Origin: Gemmatimonadota bacterium
GTDB taxonomy: Bacteria; Gemmatimonadota; Gemmatimonadetes; Longimicrobiales; Gaopeijiaceae
Length of the DNA stretch: 63,360 nucleotides
NCBI GenBank assembly: GCA_028874905.1
Contig: JAPPGZ010000101.1
Span: 1-63,360, forward strand
Reading direction: 5' to 3'
Of the stretch, positions 1 through 9,706 are shown piece after piece; the first letter of the stretch is position 1, and each line of letters starts with the position of its first letter. A model generated the notes under the pieces. It was given only the letters and a program-made list of their open reading frames with translations, had not been told where the DNA came from and ran no database searches. Made by a program: the position numbers and the translations under genes.

Positions 1-762
1 TGCAAAATCCGCAAACTCATCGGGTGCAACGAGTTGTGGATCCGATACATCTTGTGGCGTGTACAACTCCTGGTCGAGGTACGCGTCCAGCGGCATCCCC
101 GAGGCCATCTCCACCAGCGCGCCCAGCGTGTTGTATCCGGGGTTGTTGTAGCTGTAGCTGGTTCCGGGCGTCACCTCGGCGCCGACGTGTCCAAAGCGGG
201 CCGTTTCCAGCTGCAGGGTCGGCGCGTTCGGGTGATCCGCGCTCGGCTGCATGTACGGCTGCAGGAACAGCGTCGGGATCCTGAGTCCGCTCGCATGCGA
301 CAGCAGATGGCCGATGTTGATGAACCCCGCCCGGTAGTTGTCCCACTCCGGAATGTGCTCGCGAACCAGGTCGTCGTAGGCCAGCTCCCCGTCCTCCACG
401 AGCATGGCGACGCCCGTCGCGACCACCGGCTTCGTATTGGAAGCCATGCGGAACAGCGTGTTGGGCTCCATGCGGACGCCGCGCGCCTTGTCGCGCCACC
501 CGAGCGCCTCGTGGAGCACGATCTGGCCATCCCTGGCCACGAGCAGCACCGCTCCGACCAGATCTCCGTTTGCAACAGCCTCCTCGTAGAGCGCCACACC
601 GCCTGCGAGAACCCCTGCGGACATCCCGGCTTCGGCGGGCGTCGCGCGCGTGATGAGCGTTCCCTGCGCGGCCGCGTCACCGGCCGTAACCGCTGTCCCA
701 AGTGCGGCAACAAGCACCGAAAGTGCCAGCACAAAGTGCATGCAGTCCTTGGTTCTCCTCAT
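1..762 (-). CDS. Serine hydrolase, beta-lactamase family (C-terminus beyond left edge)
   Basis: The reading frame runs from an ATG at 762 off the left edge without a stop, giving 254 residues of an exported serine hydrolase. The N-terminus is a signal peptide (MRRTKDC, then a hydrophobic stretch ending near AAAQG). The class C beta-lactamase/DD-peptidase S-x-x-K motif is present as SNTK in FRMASNTK, followed by LLSHASGL, which is typical of this family. A YSYNNPGYN segment fits the Y-x-N position. Family members are esterases, D-aminopeptidases or penicillin-binding-like enzymes, so the substrate cannot be assigned. The start codon overlaps the upstream stop codon (ATGA), implying translational coupling to the DUF2891 gene. 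The far C-terminus is missing only because the window ends. Confidence 0.85.
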   Translation of the reverse strand, partial: MRRTKDCMHFVLALSVLVAALGTAVTAGDAAAQGTLITRATPAEAGMSAGVLAGGVALYEEAVANGDLVGAVLLVARDGQIVLHEALGWRDKARGVRMEPNTLFRMASNTKPVVATGVAMLVEDGELAYDDLVREHIPEWDNYRAGFINIGHLLSHASGLRIPTLFLQPYMQPSADHPNAPTLQLETARFGHVGAEVTPGTSYSYNNPGYNTLGALVEMASGMPLDAYLDQELYTPQDVSDPQLVAPDEFADFA

Positions 763-2075
763 GAGATGCTCCCTTTCGTTGCCTGAACCAGGTACTTGAC
801 CGCGAACGAACCGATCCAGTGGGACCCCGCGTAGTCGGCGTCGAACATGGTGTCGAACCCGGCACGCGCGTGTTCCGACGCGAGCGTCCGGATGGGCTGG
901 GCGCGTGGATCGTCCGCGGGCAGGGCATTTGCGATTCGCAACATGGCGTCCGCCCGCGTGAAGGCGAGGCCGATCAGGTGCGAGCGTGCACCCAGAGCCG
1001 CGCGAAGCGAGTCGTTGGTGATGACCGCGCCGCCCTCCGATGGAGGAGAGTCGGCGGGTCCGGCCGGGGCCGGGTTGCGCAGGTTGGCGAAGTCGTCCGA
1101 GTCGATCGGAGGGAGGAAGTTGCCCAGCCACGGCACGTACTCGGCCTGTTCCATCACCATGGCCATCAGCGCCGCTTCTTCGAGACAGGGCGATACGAAA
1201 TCGGACCGCCCGGGTTCGTAAGCGGTCGGGCAACCGCGGTCACCCGCGAAGAAGCGGACAGCGGCGTCCCGGAGGATTTCCTCCAGTTCGGGGCGCTCGG
1301 CCATTGCGGTGGCCTGCAGACTCATGGCGATGGCGAAGGCCGTGTTCGGATGCACGCCGGTCCGCACGGGTGTTTCCAGCTCCGCCAGATAGTCGCTCAG
1401 CCGCTCCGCCACCAGGTCCGTGACCGGAGTCAGCCGTTCGCCCCACGTCGCCGCGTCCGGGTCATCCCACGACGCGAACTCGGCGTGCAGCAGGAGGAGC
1501 CACGCCCATCCGTAGGGTCTCTCGAACGAGGGGTTGTCGGTCAGGTACTGCAACTCGCCCGCCATCGCCGCCTCGGAGAGGTGGTCGCGCAGCTTCTCGC
1601 GAATCAGCGGGGCGACGGAGAGTTCCGGGACCTCTTTCATGAGGCGCACCATCGCCCAGGTGGAGTTCACGGCCGAGTGCCAGTCCCAACAGCCATAGAA
1701 GGCGCGGTCCTGCTCGAACCCGCGACGGCGCGCGTAGGTGATGTCGTCCAGGTACCCGGCGCGGTCGGGCCGAAGCGCGTGCGGGCGGTCGACGCAGGAA
1801 AGCGGCATGGCCGCCAGGGCGAGCGCGGTCTCGAGGTCGAGCGCGGGCGCGGTGTCCGCGACTCCATCCCGAGCCGGTGCGGAGTCGCTGCCGGCCGCGG
1901 GCTCGTTGCCGGGTGCGGAGTCGCTGCCGGCCGCGGGCTCGTTGCCCGCTGGGGAGTTGTTGCCGGGTGCGTCGGCCGTGCAGGCGAACGCCAGCAGCAC
2001 GGCGGACGTGGCCATCAGGTGGTGGGCACGGTTCAACCGGGTGGCATCTCTTCGGGGTGATCGGTGTCGGCCCAT
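759..2075 (-). CDS. DUF2891 family lipoprotein
   Basis: A 438-aa protein. The DUF2891 signature is clear: FYGCWDWHSAVNSTW followed by RPYGWAWLLLLHAEF, with further conserved segments (GVHPNTAFA, DFVSPCLEEAALM, WLGNFLPP). The family has no settled function; its fold is expected to be helical and glycosidase-like. A basic N-region, a hydrophobic run and the lipobox LAFAC indicate an exported lipoprotein. After the lipidation cysteine comes a low-complexity acidic linker (GNEPAAGSDSAP twice) encoded by a 36-bp tandem duplication. I chose the ATG at 2075; an ATG at 2015, just before the hydrophobic segment, is an alternative, and neither has a strong ribosome-binding site. The stop codon overlaps the start of the serine hydrolase, so the two are probably co-expressed. 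Confidence 0.85.
   Translation of the reverse strand: MGRHRSPRRDATRLNRAHHLMATSAVLLAFACTADAPGNNSPAGNEPAAGSDSAPGNEPAAGSDSAPARDGVADTAPALDLETALALAAMPLSCVDRPHALRPDRAGYLDDITYARRRGFEQDRAFYGCWDWHSAVNSTWAMVRLMKEVPELSVAPLIREKLRDHLSEAAMAGELQYLTDNPSFERPYGWAWLLLLHAEFASWDDPDAATWGERLTPVTDLVAERLSDYLAELETPVRTGVHPNTAFAIAMSLQATAMAERPELEEILRDAAVRFFAGDRGCPTAYEPGRSDFVSPCLEEAALMAMVMEQAEYVPWLGNFLPPIDSDDFANLRNPAPAGPADSPPSEGGAVITNDSLRAALGARSHLIGLAFTRADAMLRIANALPADDPRAQPIRTLASEHARAGFDTMFDADYAGSHWIGSFAVKYLVQATKGSIS
1876..1947. repeat. 36-bp tandem duplication in the lipoprotein linker
   Basis: Two adjacent 36-bp copies (1876-1911 and 1912-1947) differ only at the last base. They keep the reading frame and encode a duplicated 12-residue Gly/Asn/Pro/Ala/Ser linker just after the lipidated cysteine of the DUF2891 protein. 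A decayed third partial copy follows. This looks like slippage-driven linker length variation. Confidence 0.85.
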
Positions 2076-2183
2076 CGTGTTGCGGCCCGTCCGCTTGATT
2101 GTGTCGTTCGAGCGGCCCGGACGAAAGGGTCGGATTCGATCCTCTCCCGAGAACGGACCGTTCGCACGACAAGCAGACAAGTG

Positions 2184-2216
2184 CGACAAAATCGGTCATT
2201 TGGACGACAAAAACGG
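2184..2216. promoter_or_regulatory. Direct repeats CGACAAAAWCGG, candidate operator
   Basis: CGACAAAATCGG (2184-2195) and CGACAAAAACGG (2205-2216) are repeated in the same orientation with starts exactly 21 bp apart, two helical turns. A weaker CGACAAGCAG match lies upstream near 2167. They sit in the divergent region between the DUF2891 lipoprotein and the polyketide locus, just upstream of the candidate -35 box at 2237. A regulator binding one face of the helix would fit; the regulator is unknown. Confidence 0.4.
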
Positions 2217-2236
2217 ACAGACGGCGAAGCCGCGTC

Positions 2237-2266
2237 TTGGCAATCGATCGTCCGGAGTGCCATTAT
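2237..2266 (+). promoter_or_regulatory. Candidate promoter of the polyketide operon
   Basis: TTGGCA (2237-2242, five of six matches to the sigma-70 -35 consensus) is followed after 18 bp by CATTAT (2261-2266, four of six to -10). This is one of the few AT-rich patches in the region. It would start transcription near 2273, about 45 bases before the first gene of the polyketide locus. Confidence 0.35.
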
Positions 2267-2316
2267 AGATCACTGTTTCATCATCATTCCATCATTAACC
2301 ACCGGAGTAACGGCCA

Positions 2317-2595
2317 ATGGCGGACAGCGACGAGAAAACCATCGAGATCAGAAGCGCGATCGACCTGAACATCGTCGGGGACAACATCCTCGACATCGCC
2401 GACTTCGCGATCGAGAAGTACGAGTTCCGGAACGACACCACGCTGTCCCCCGAGGTCCGCGAGGAGGTGGTGGCCAAGACCCGCGCAGCCCTGTGGGCGA
2501 TCGTGGAGGATATCAAGCTCCGTCGGCAGCGGATCCTCCGGACGATGTTCACCAAGGCGGACGAAACGGTCCAGGCCGCGATCGACGATATGTAG
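2317..2595 (+). CDS. 92-aa protein of unknown function, first gene of the polyketide locus
   Basis: A small charged protein, mostly acidic, with no cysteine and no signal peptide; it should be cytoplasmic and helical. I do not recognise a family. The start at 2317 has a GGAG about ten bases upstream. The gene lies between the candidate promoter and the polyketide synthase (90-bp gap, same strand), so it is probably co-transcribed with it. It lacks the G-x-D-S-L motif of an acyl carrier protein, so a carrier role is unlikely. A docking, regulatory or accessory role is possible but unsupported. Confidence 0.7.
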   Translation: MADSDEKTIEIRSAIDLNIVGDNILDIADFAIEKYEFRNDTTLSPEVREEVVAKTRAALWAIVEDIKLRRQRILRTMFTKADETVQAAIDDM

Positions 2596-2673
2596 GGGCT
2601 CTTGCCACTTCTCTCGCCGGCATCCGGTTCGGACGCCGGCTCTCGTGCCTCGGCCCTGACAGGCGGCAGCACG

Positions 2674-2680
2674 AGGAGGA
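2674..2680 (+). promoter_or_regulatory. Ribosome binding site that fixes the polyketide synthase start
   Basis: AGGAGGA lies four bases before the ATG at 2685. That ATG opens a frame encoding the canonical beginning of a ketosynthase (SPVAIVGYSHRMPGG). This site argues that the real start is 2685 and that the open frame beginning with GTG at 2777 is only the frameshifted continuation. Confidence 0.75.
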
Positions 2681-2684
2681 CGGA

Positions 2685-5600
2685 ATGACGGCCATGTCAC
2701 GGGAATCTCCCGTCGCCATCGTCGGGTACAGCCATCGCATGCCGGGCGGGATCAAGACCGACGACGAATTCTGGCAGTGCTCAGCAACCGCGAGATTGTC
2801 CAGGAGCCCGTCACCGACCGCTACGGCAGGGGCTACCGGCCGATCGGCCGCTTCTCGGGGCCCGGACGCTTCGCCAGCCGGTACGAAGGACTGATCCTTG
2901 AGGACGGCGAAAAGCTGATCGATCCCAAGCTCTTCGGGCTGTCGCAGGATGAAGTGCTGGCCATGGATCCGCAGGTGCGGATGCTGCTGAACTGTTCATG
3001 GGAGACCTGCGAGCGCGTGGGCTGGGGCCTGCACTCGCTTCGCAACAGTGCCACCGGCGTATTCGTCGGCGCGCAGGTTCCGGCGGTCGCGAGTTGGCGC
3101 CCCATGCATGGCGCAGGCCCGTTCGACGTCACCACGATCAGCTTGGCCATGCTGGCCAACCGGGTTTCGTACCACTTCAACCTGATGGGTCCGTCGATCA
3201 CCTATTGCACGGCTTGCTCGGCGAGCCTGACCGCGCTTCACTCGGCCATGACCGCGCTTCAATGCGGCGACTGCGAGCAGGCTCTGGTGGGATCGGTCAA
3301 CTACCTTGGAACCTCCCGTCTCAGCGCTTCCTTCAATGCGCTGGGCGTGATCAGCCCTGATGGCAGATGCCACTCCTTCGACGCCGCTGCCAATGGCTAC
3401 ATCCGTTCGGAGGGGGCGTTCGTCTTCGCGCTCAAGCCGCTCGAGGCCGCCGAAGGGGACGGCGATCAGATCCACGCTGTGATCGAGGGCACCGCAGTCA
3501 ACGCAGCAGGCGCAGCCGACGGGAGCGAAGGGCTGGCGCAGGGTCGCTACATCACCGCGCCCACCCGGCACGCGCAGGTCGAGTTGATGCGCAGCGCCTG
3601 CGCCCGCGCCGGCCGCGCACCGGGAGAATTCGACTACATCGAGGCGCACGCGACGGGCACGGTCGTGGGAGACCGGATCGAGGGCAACGCAATCATGGAG
3701 GCCTTTGGCGGGGTCGACCGTGATGTGCCCCTGCGGGTCTCCAGCGTCAAGAGCAACCTGGGACACATGGAGGCTGCGGCGTTTCACTGCGCCTTGCTGA
3801 AGGTCATTCTGATGATGCAGCGGCGCACCTTCGCGCCCACATCGAACAACTTCGTCGTGCCAAATCCCGAAATAGACTTCGAGAGCTGCCCGATGCAGGT
3901 GCAGACGGAGTGCGAACCGTTCCCGGAGCGGCCAGTGGTGGTCGGCATCAATTCCTTCGGCTTCGGGGGCGCCAACGGACACTGTGTGATCCGCGAATAC
4001 CGGCCGTCGCGACCGCGCGTCTGGTCCTCCGACCCGGCTCCGGGGGCCGGGTTCATGATACCGCTGTCGGCGCGTACCGCCGGAGCCCTGACCCGAAATG
4101 CCCGAGGGCTGCGGGAAGCGATCGCCGGTAACGGGATCGACCTCTACACCCTCGCGGGCAATCTCGGCCGCCGCCGCACGCACTTCGCAACCCGAACCGC
4201 CTTTGCCGTGTGGAACCGCAAGGAGTTGCTCGCGTCGCTCGACAAGTTCGTCGAGAGTCCCCCCAAGGTGGCACCGGTTGAGGACGGCGAGCGGCGAATC
4301 GCGATGGTGTTCGCCGGGCAGGGGACCCAATGGGCTGGTTGCGGCAGAGGACTCTACGACGCCGACCCGGTCTTTCGCAGGGTTATTGACGCTGTTGAAG
4401 ACCATTGGCGGCAACACTCGGACATCTCGCTGCGCGACGCCTGCTTCCACGCCCCCCAGGAGGAACTCAACGAGGTCCGACTCGCCCAGCCCGCGATCTT
4501 CATGATCCAGTGTGCACTCTTCGAGCTCTTCAAGACCTGGGGCGTTCATCCCGAATGCGTGGTCGGACACAGTTCGGGCGAGGTCGCGGCCGGGTACGCC
4601 TCCGGGGCCCTGTCACTCGCGGAGGCGACGTGTCTCGTCTACCATCGCGCGACGCTCCAGCAGCGCAGGGCCGGTTCCGGGCGGATGCTGGCGATCGGTC
4701 TCGATCTTCCGGGTGTCGAGGAGCTGCTCGACTCGCTCGATGTCGCGTTTCGGACCGGCGGGGACCGGCCGACGCAGGTCGAGATCGCCTGCGAGAACGC
4801 GCCGGCCAGCGTGGTCGTGTGCGGCAGGGAAGCGGAGTTGAGGCCGGTTATGGCCGAACTGGATCGCCGCAACCTGCAGAACCAGCTGCTCGCGGGGAAT
4901 ATCGCCTTCCATTCCTCCGCCATGGATCCCATCCGGGACGATGCGCAAGAGGCTCTGGCGTTCCTGGACGACTGCACTTTCGAAGCCGGGATCCCCTTCG
5001 TTTCTTCCGTCACGGGCAACCGCACGGAACGCCTCGACGGCGCCTACTGGTGGACGAATATCCGCGAACCCGTGCACTTTGCACGCGCGATCGACACGAT
5101 CATGCGCGATTTCCGTCCCGATCTGTTTCTGGAGATCGCCCCGCACAGCGCGCTCCAGTCCGCAGTGGTCCAGTGTCTTGAACAGACGTCGCCGATGCCG
5201 GCCAGTGTGCCCAGCCTCCATCGGGACTGCGACGACCGGCTCGGGTTTCAGCAGGCTCTTGCCTCGCTGTACACGTCCGGTGTGGCGCTCGATTTCGCGG
5301 CTCAGTATCCGCGGCCGCGGCCCATCGCCCATCTCCTTCCTGGTCATCCCCGCGACGAGCAGGCGATGATCGACACACTTAGCGACAACGAGTTCTTCGT
5401 CCGGCAGGGCGAGTACTCTCACGGACCGCTGGTGGGCCACCGGGTCCCGAGCGATCACCTGCTCTTCGAAGCGCGGCTTTCCGAGAAGGACTTCCCGTGG
5501 CTGACCGACCATCGCGTGCATCATGCCGCGATCATGCCGGCCGCGGGCTACATCGAACTCATCCTGCAGGCGCTAGGGGGCGCTCCCGTTCACTTCGAGG

Positions 5601-8600
5601 TGCTCGAGTTTCTGCAGCCGTGTCCGATCCCCACGACGCCCGTGCGGCTGCAGACCGCGCTGCACCCGGTCCCCGGCGCGCCCGACGAGTTCACCTTCAC
5701 CATCTCGTCCCGGTCATTCGACGTCGACGCCACGAGCGAGGTCCACTGTCGCGGCCAGGTGGCCCGGGTCGAGGCCAGCCACCCGGTCGGCGTACCGGCC
5801 CGTCTCGAGGAAATCGACCGGTCCTCGTGCGAGACCGTGTTCGCCAGGAGGAGCGACTTCTACGAACGGATCGAGGCGGTTCTCAGCGAGACGTTCCAGT
5901 ACGGTCCGTATTTCCAGACCATCCGGCTGTTCGAGCTGAATCCCGAAACGAGAGCCCTGATCGTCGACATCGAGATGGACGAAGAACTCTGGGCGACGGG
6001 CCGGGAAGAGGGCTACGTCGGGTGCCCGCCGCTCCTCGACGGGGGACTGCAGATCTTCCTGTCCCACCTGTTGACCGCTTCCCACCTCTTCGCCATCCCC
6101 CAAAGGGCCGAACGGACGACCTTTGTGCGCCCGCCCACCGGCCCGCGGATCACCTGCCACGTAACCAGGCCCAGCGAAGACTGGATGGACGCGAACGAGC
6201 GTGGGCAGTACTCGGTTCAACGGGGCGAAAGGGCCGCTGGCGCCATCAGCTTCTACGACAGCGAAACCGGTGATCTCATCGCTCACATTGGGCAATACAC
6301 GTATTTCACCTCGAATCCGCGCTGGAACGACCTGCCGAAGAGCAAGCACGAAATCGTGTGGCAACCGAAATTCGTTCCCGAAGGCAAGGCCCTTCGGGAC
6401 CGGCTACCGAAGGGAGAGATCGAGCCAGCCGCACTGATCGCGGCGCTCGAACGCGCGGACGGGAACGAGAGATACGGTTGTCATGTGGCCGAGTTCGCCG
6501 GATCGCGGGAACCCGGTCAGACCATTCTGGCCGACTGTCTGGACTACCTCACGGGGCCGCGCGCCCGGTCGGAGTTCTGGCTGCTGAGCGACGGCGAGGA
6601 GACGACCCGGGCCCACTACGATGCCTTCGGTCAACGGGACGCCGCGCTCCGTTTCCAATGCCTCGATCCTGCGTCCGAGCCCTCGATGGACACGGGACTC
6701 CTTCGCCCCGGCGGGGTCGAGGCCGTCTTCCTCCACGGGCCGGACGACTTGCCTGGTCCCGATGGCTGGCGGTTCCTGCAGCGCTTGTGCCTGGCGGGAG
6801 GACTGGCGCTGATCTCCCACGAGGACGGCGTCGTCGTCGAGCCGGGCAAGGGATGGACGATCGTCAGGACCAACCGCACCTCCACGTTGCTGCAAGCGCC
6901 GCGCCTCCACGCGGGCGAAACGTCGGACCGCCCGCCCCCGGGACCCCGCTGGGTACTGGGAGAGCCGACAAGCTGGGCGTCCGACTGGACCGCGCTGCTG
7001 GACGCTCCCGAGACCGTGCAGCCCATTCCCCACGAGGTGGTCGCCCGAGGACAGTTCGAGTCGCTTGAGATGTGGTCGCGGGCGGGCGAGGTGCGCGCGA
7101 TCGACTTTTTCTGCGGTGCCGACCCGGATGATCCGACGGGCGAGATGGCGACCGAGCACTTCGTCGGGTTCGTGCAGGCGCTTGTTTCCGCCCGGCTGGC
7201 GAACGCCGAGCATGCCTGTCGTCTGACCGTGGTCACCCACCGCGCGGCCCTTGATGTGGAACACCCGCGCGGCAGCGCGCTGTGGGGGGTGGTGCGCAGC
7301 ATGGCCATGGAGGTCGGCGACGAAGCCAGACTCGACTTCCGCCTGGTGGACCTCGGTGACGCGGATGACCTCCAGACGCTGGCCTGGCTGGCGCGGTGCG
7401 ACCTGCGCGAGCGCGAACTGGCCGTGCGGGAGAGCCGCCTGTGGGCACCGCGAATCTCGAGCATCCGGAAGCGGTATTCCCATGTGGCCACTAGCGACGA
7501 CGCGGCATACCGGCTGACACTGGACAACCCGGGCCAGATCGCCGGGCTCGAGATGAAGACGTATGAGCTCCCCTCCGTGGGTCACAACGACGTGGAAATC
7601 GATGTCGAGGCGGCGGCGCTCAACTTCCGCGACGTGATGGTCACGCTGGGACTGCTGCCCGCCCTGGCCTACGAGCGTTCGGCACTCGGACGCGAGGTGG
7701 GGATGGAGGGGAGCGGAACGGTGCGGCGGATCGGGTCCAAGGTGCGGCACTGCGCGGTCGGCGACCGGGTGGCGTTCATCGCGGGCGGCTGCATCGCGAA
7801 CCGGGTGGTCGTCCCCGAATACCTCGTCTTCGCCAGGCCCGACCGGCTCAGCATGGAGGAGGCCGCGTCCACCCTGTCGGTCTACGTCACTGCCCATTAC
7901 TCCCTGATCCACCTGGCCCGGCTCGGGAAAGGCCAGCGCGTCCTGATCCACTCCGCCATGGGGGGCGTCGGGCAGGCCGCGATCGCGCTCGCCCGGCACG
8001 TCGGCGCCGAGATCTATGCGACGGCCGGCAACGCCGACAAGCGTGAGCAACTCCTGGCGATGGGCGCGCGAGGGGCCTTCGATTCGCACAGCTACGACTG
8101 GTACGACGACCTGATGAAGGCGACGGGCGGCGAGGGTGTGGACGTCGTGCTGAACTCCCTGGCCGGGCGGCATATCGAACTTTGTCTGCGTGCGCTCCGC
8201 CCGGGCGGCTGGCATTGCGAAATCGGGAAGATCGACATCTACGCCGACAACGACCTCGGTCTGCGCATCTTCCGGAAGAACCTACGCTTCGCGGCCATCG
8301 ACGTGGACCGTCTGATGATCGACGACCCGCAACTCACGCGCGAGCTCTCCGAGGCCTGCATGGAACTGCTGGGCCGGGGTGCGCTGCCGCCGCTCCCTGT
8401 CACCGTCTTTCCGTACCGGGACTACGGCAGGGCCCTGCGCCTGATGACGACAGGCAGGCACCAGGGCAAGCTGGTGCTCAAGGCGCCGCGGAGCCCCGCC
8501 GATCCCGGGTTCCCGGTCGCGGACGTCCGGCCGCTCTTCGCTCCGGACGCTACCTACCTCGTGACCGGCGGGCTGGGCGGCTTCGGGCTCCGCCTGATCC

Positions 8601-9703
8601 CGTACCTGGTCGCGTCCGGCGCGCGGCATCTCACGCTGCTGGACCGCGATCCCCAGCGTCGCCGGGACGCCGCATGGATCCGGCGATCGAGTGCGCTCGT
8701 CTACATGGACGCCGAAGCCGAGATCGACATCGTGTCCGGCGACGTGGCGGTGGAGGCCGACGTGCAACGCTGCATCCGGCAGCTCAAGCGGCCGCTCAAG
8801 GGCGTGTTCCACCTCGCCGGCGCACTGGATGACCGTCTGCTCGACGACATGTCGGCCGAGTCCCTGCGGAGGGTGTTCGCACCCAAGGCCTCCGGCGCGC
8901 ACCATCTCCACAGAGCCACGGCCGGCCACGAGCTCGACCACTTCGTCCTCTTCTCGTCCACGGCCTCGATGCTCGGCAACCCGGGGCAAATCAACTACAG
9001 CGGGGCCAACGGATTCCTGGACGGCCTGGCCGCGGCCCGCCACCGGCGGGGCCTGCCCTGTCTGACCTACAACATGCCCGCCGTGGCCGACGCAGGCATG
9101 GCCGCCCGCAATCTCCCGGTGCTGCGCATGATGCGTGCAGCCGGAATGCCGCCGGTCAGCTCCGACCTCGCGATCGCCAATCTGGACTACGCCTTGCGCG
9201 CCCTGTCCGGCCGACCCCACCTCGTCACCTCACTCTTCGAACGTCCGTCGTGGACCGTCGACTTCCCGGACTACATGCGAATCGGGGGGGTGATGCACAA
9301 TCACGACGCCTTCGAGGCGGGTTCCGGCGAAGAACTCACGCTCGAGAGCGTAGTGGAGCAGATCGCCGCCAAGGTCGCGGAACTGTGCGGTCACGAGGAC
9401 GGCGAGGTGGACGAACCGTTGTCGAGTTTCGGGCTGACCTCCATTTCGGTCGCCGAACTCGGGACCTTCATCCAGGCCGAGTTCAACTACCGTGTCAGCG
9501 CGCTCGAGCTCATGACGACCGCCTCCTCCCTGTCGCTGGCGCAGGGCATCATCCATGGGAAGGAGGACGCCGGCGAGGAAGAGACCGGGACGAACGGACA
9601 CGGACCCGGCCGCGCTGCCGAGGTCTCCCTGCCCCGGGCCCGCCGCACCCCGTCCGCGTTTGCGAACGCGCCGGAAGATCACTTCCTCGGAGCGGGCACC
9701 TGA
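2685..9703 (+). CDS. Reducing type I polyketide synthase, KS-AT-DH-(vestigial MT)-ER-KR-ACP, with a frameshift near 2777
   Basis: Frame-corrected length is 2339 aa; residue numbers use the corrected protein. The ketosynthase has Cys178 (TACSAS), His322 (EAHATGT, where Gly is usual after His) and His361 (KSNLGH). The acyltransferase has Ser630 in GHSSGE and an IAFHS motif around His743, closer to malonyl-type HAFH than to methylmalonyl-type YASH. The dehydratase has His943 and Asp1119. A degenerate methyltransferase-like stretch (about 1220-1400) and a structural ketoreductase half precede an enoylreductase (about 1610-1940, nucleotide loop SAMGGVGQ). The ketoreductase (from about 1957) has TGGLGGFG, Ser2092, Tyr2105 and an LDD motif typical of B-type stereochemistry. 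The carrier domain has Ser2253. There is no thioesterase. One complete reducing module suggests iterative chain building; release is probably by the reductase encoded downstream. Confidence 0.93.
2775..2780 (+). other. One-base frameshift in the ketosynthase N-terminus
   Basis: Upstream, the frame from 2685 reads a normal ketosynthase start ending in DEFWQ at 2775-2777. From 2778 the homologous sequence continues only in another frame (LLSNREIVQEPVTDRYGRG). Adding one C between 2777 and 2778 restores DEFWQLLSNREIV and an open frame to 9703. Without correction, translation from 2685 would stop soon after 2890. A real inactivating mutation, programmed frameshifting and an assembly error are all possible; no homopolymer run is present. 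Confidence 0.85.
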
Positions 9704-9706
9704 GTC

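Noticed and set aside
34..786. Long plus-strand open frame opposite the serine hydrolase
   Set aside because: It is a GC-rich shadow with no recognisable domain, while the minus strand has a clear signal peptide and beta-lactamase motifs.
2996..4570. 524-codon minus-strand frame inside the KS/AT region
   Set aside because: Same reason: antisense to intact KS and AT motifs.
6404..8215. 603-codon minus-strand frame inside the polyketide synthase
   Set aside because: It is an antisense shadow of ER and adjacent domains; sequence is low-complexity and domain-free.
2777..9703. Polyketide synthase starting with GTG at 2777
   Set aside because: The frame from 2685 encodes the canonical KS N-terminus with a strong AGGAGGA, so 2777 is the frameshift junction, not a start.
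2685..9703. Trans-AT or polyunsaturated-fatty-acid synthase
   Set aside because: An acyltransferase is present in cis and only one ACP is seen, not a row of tandem carriers.
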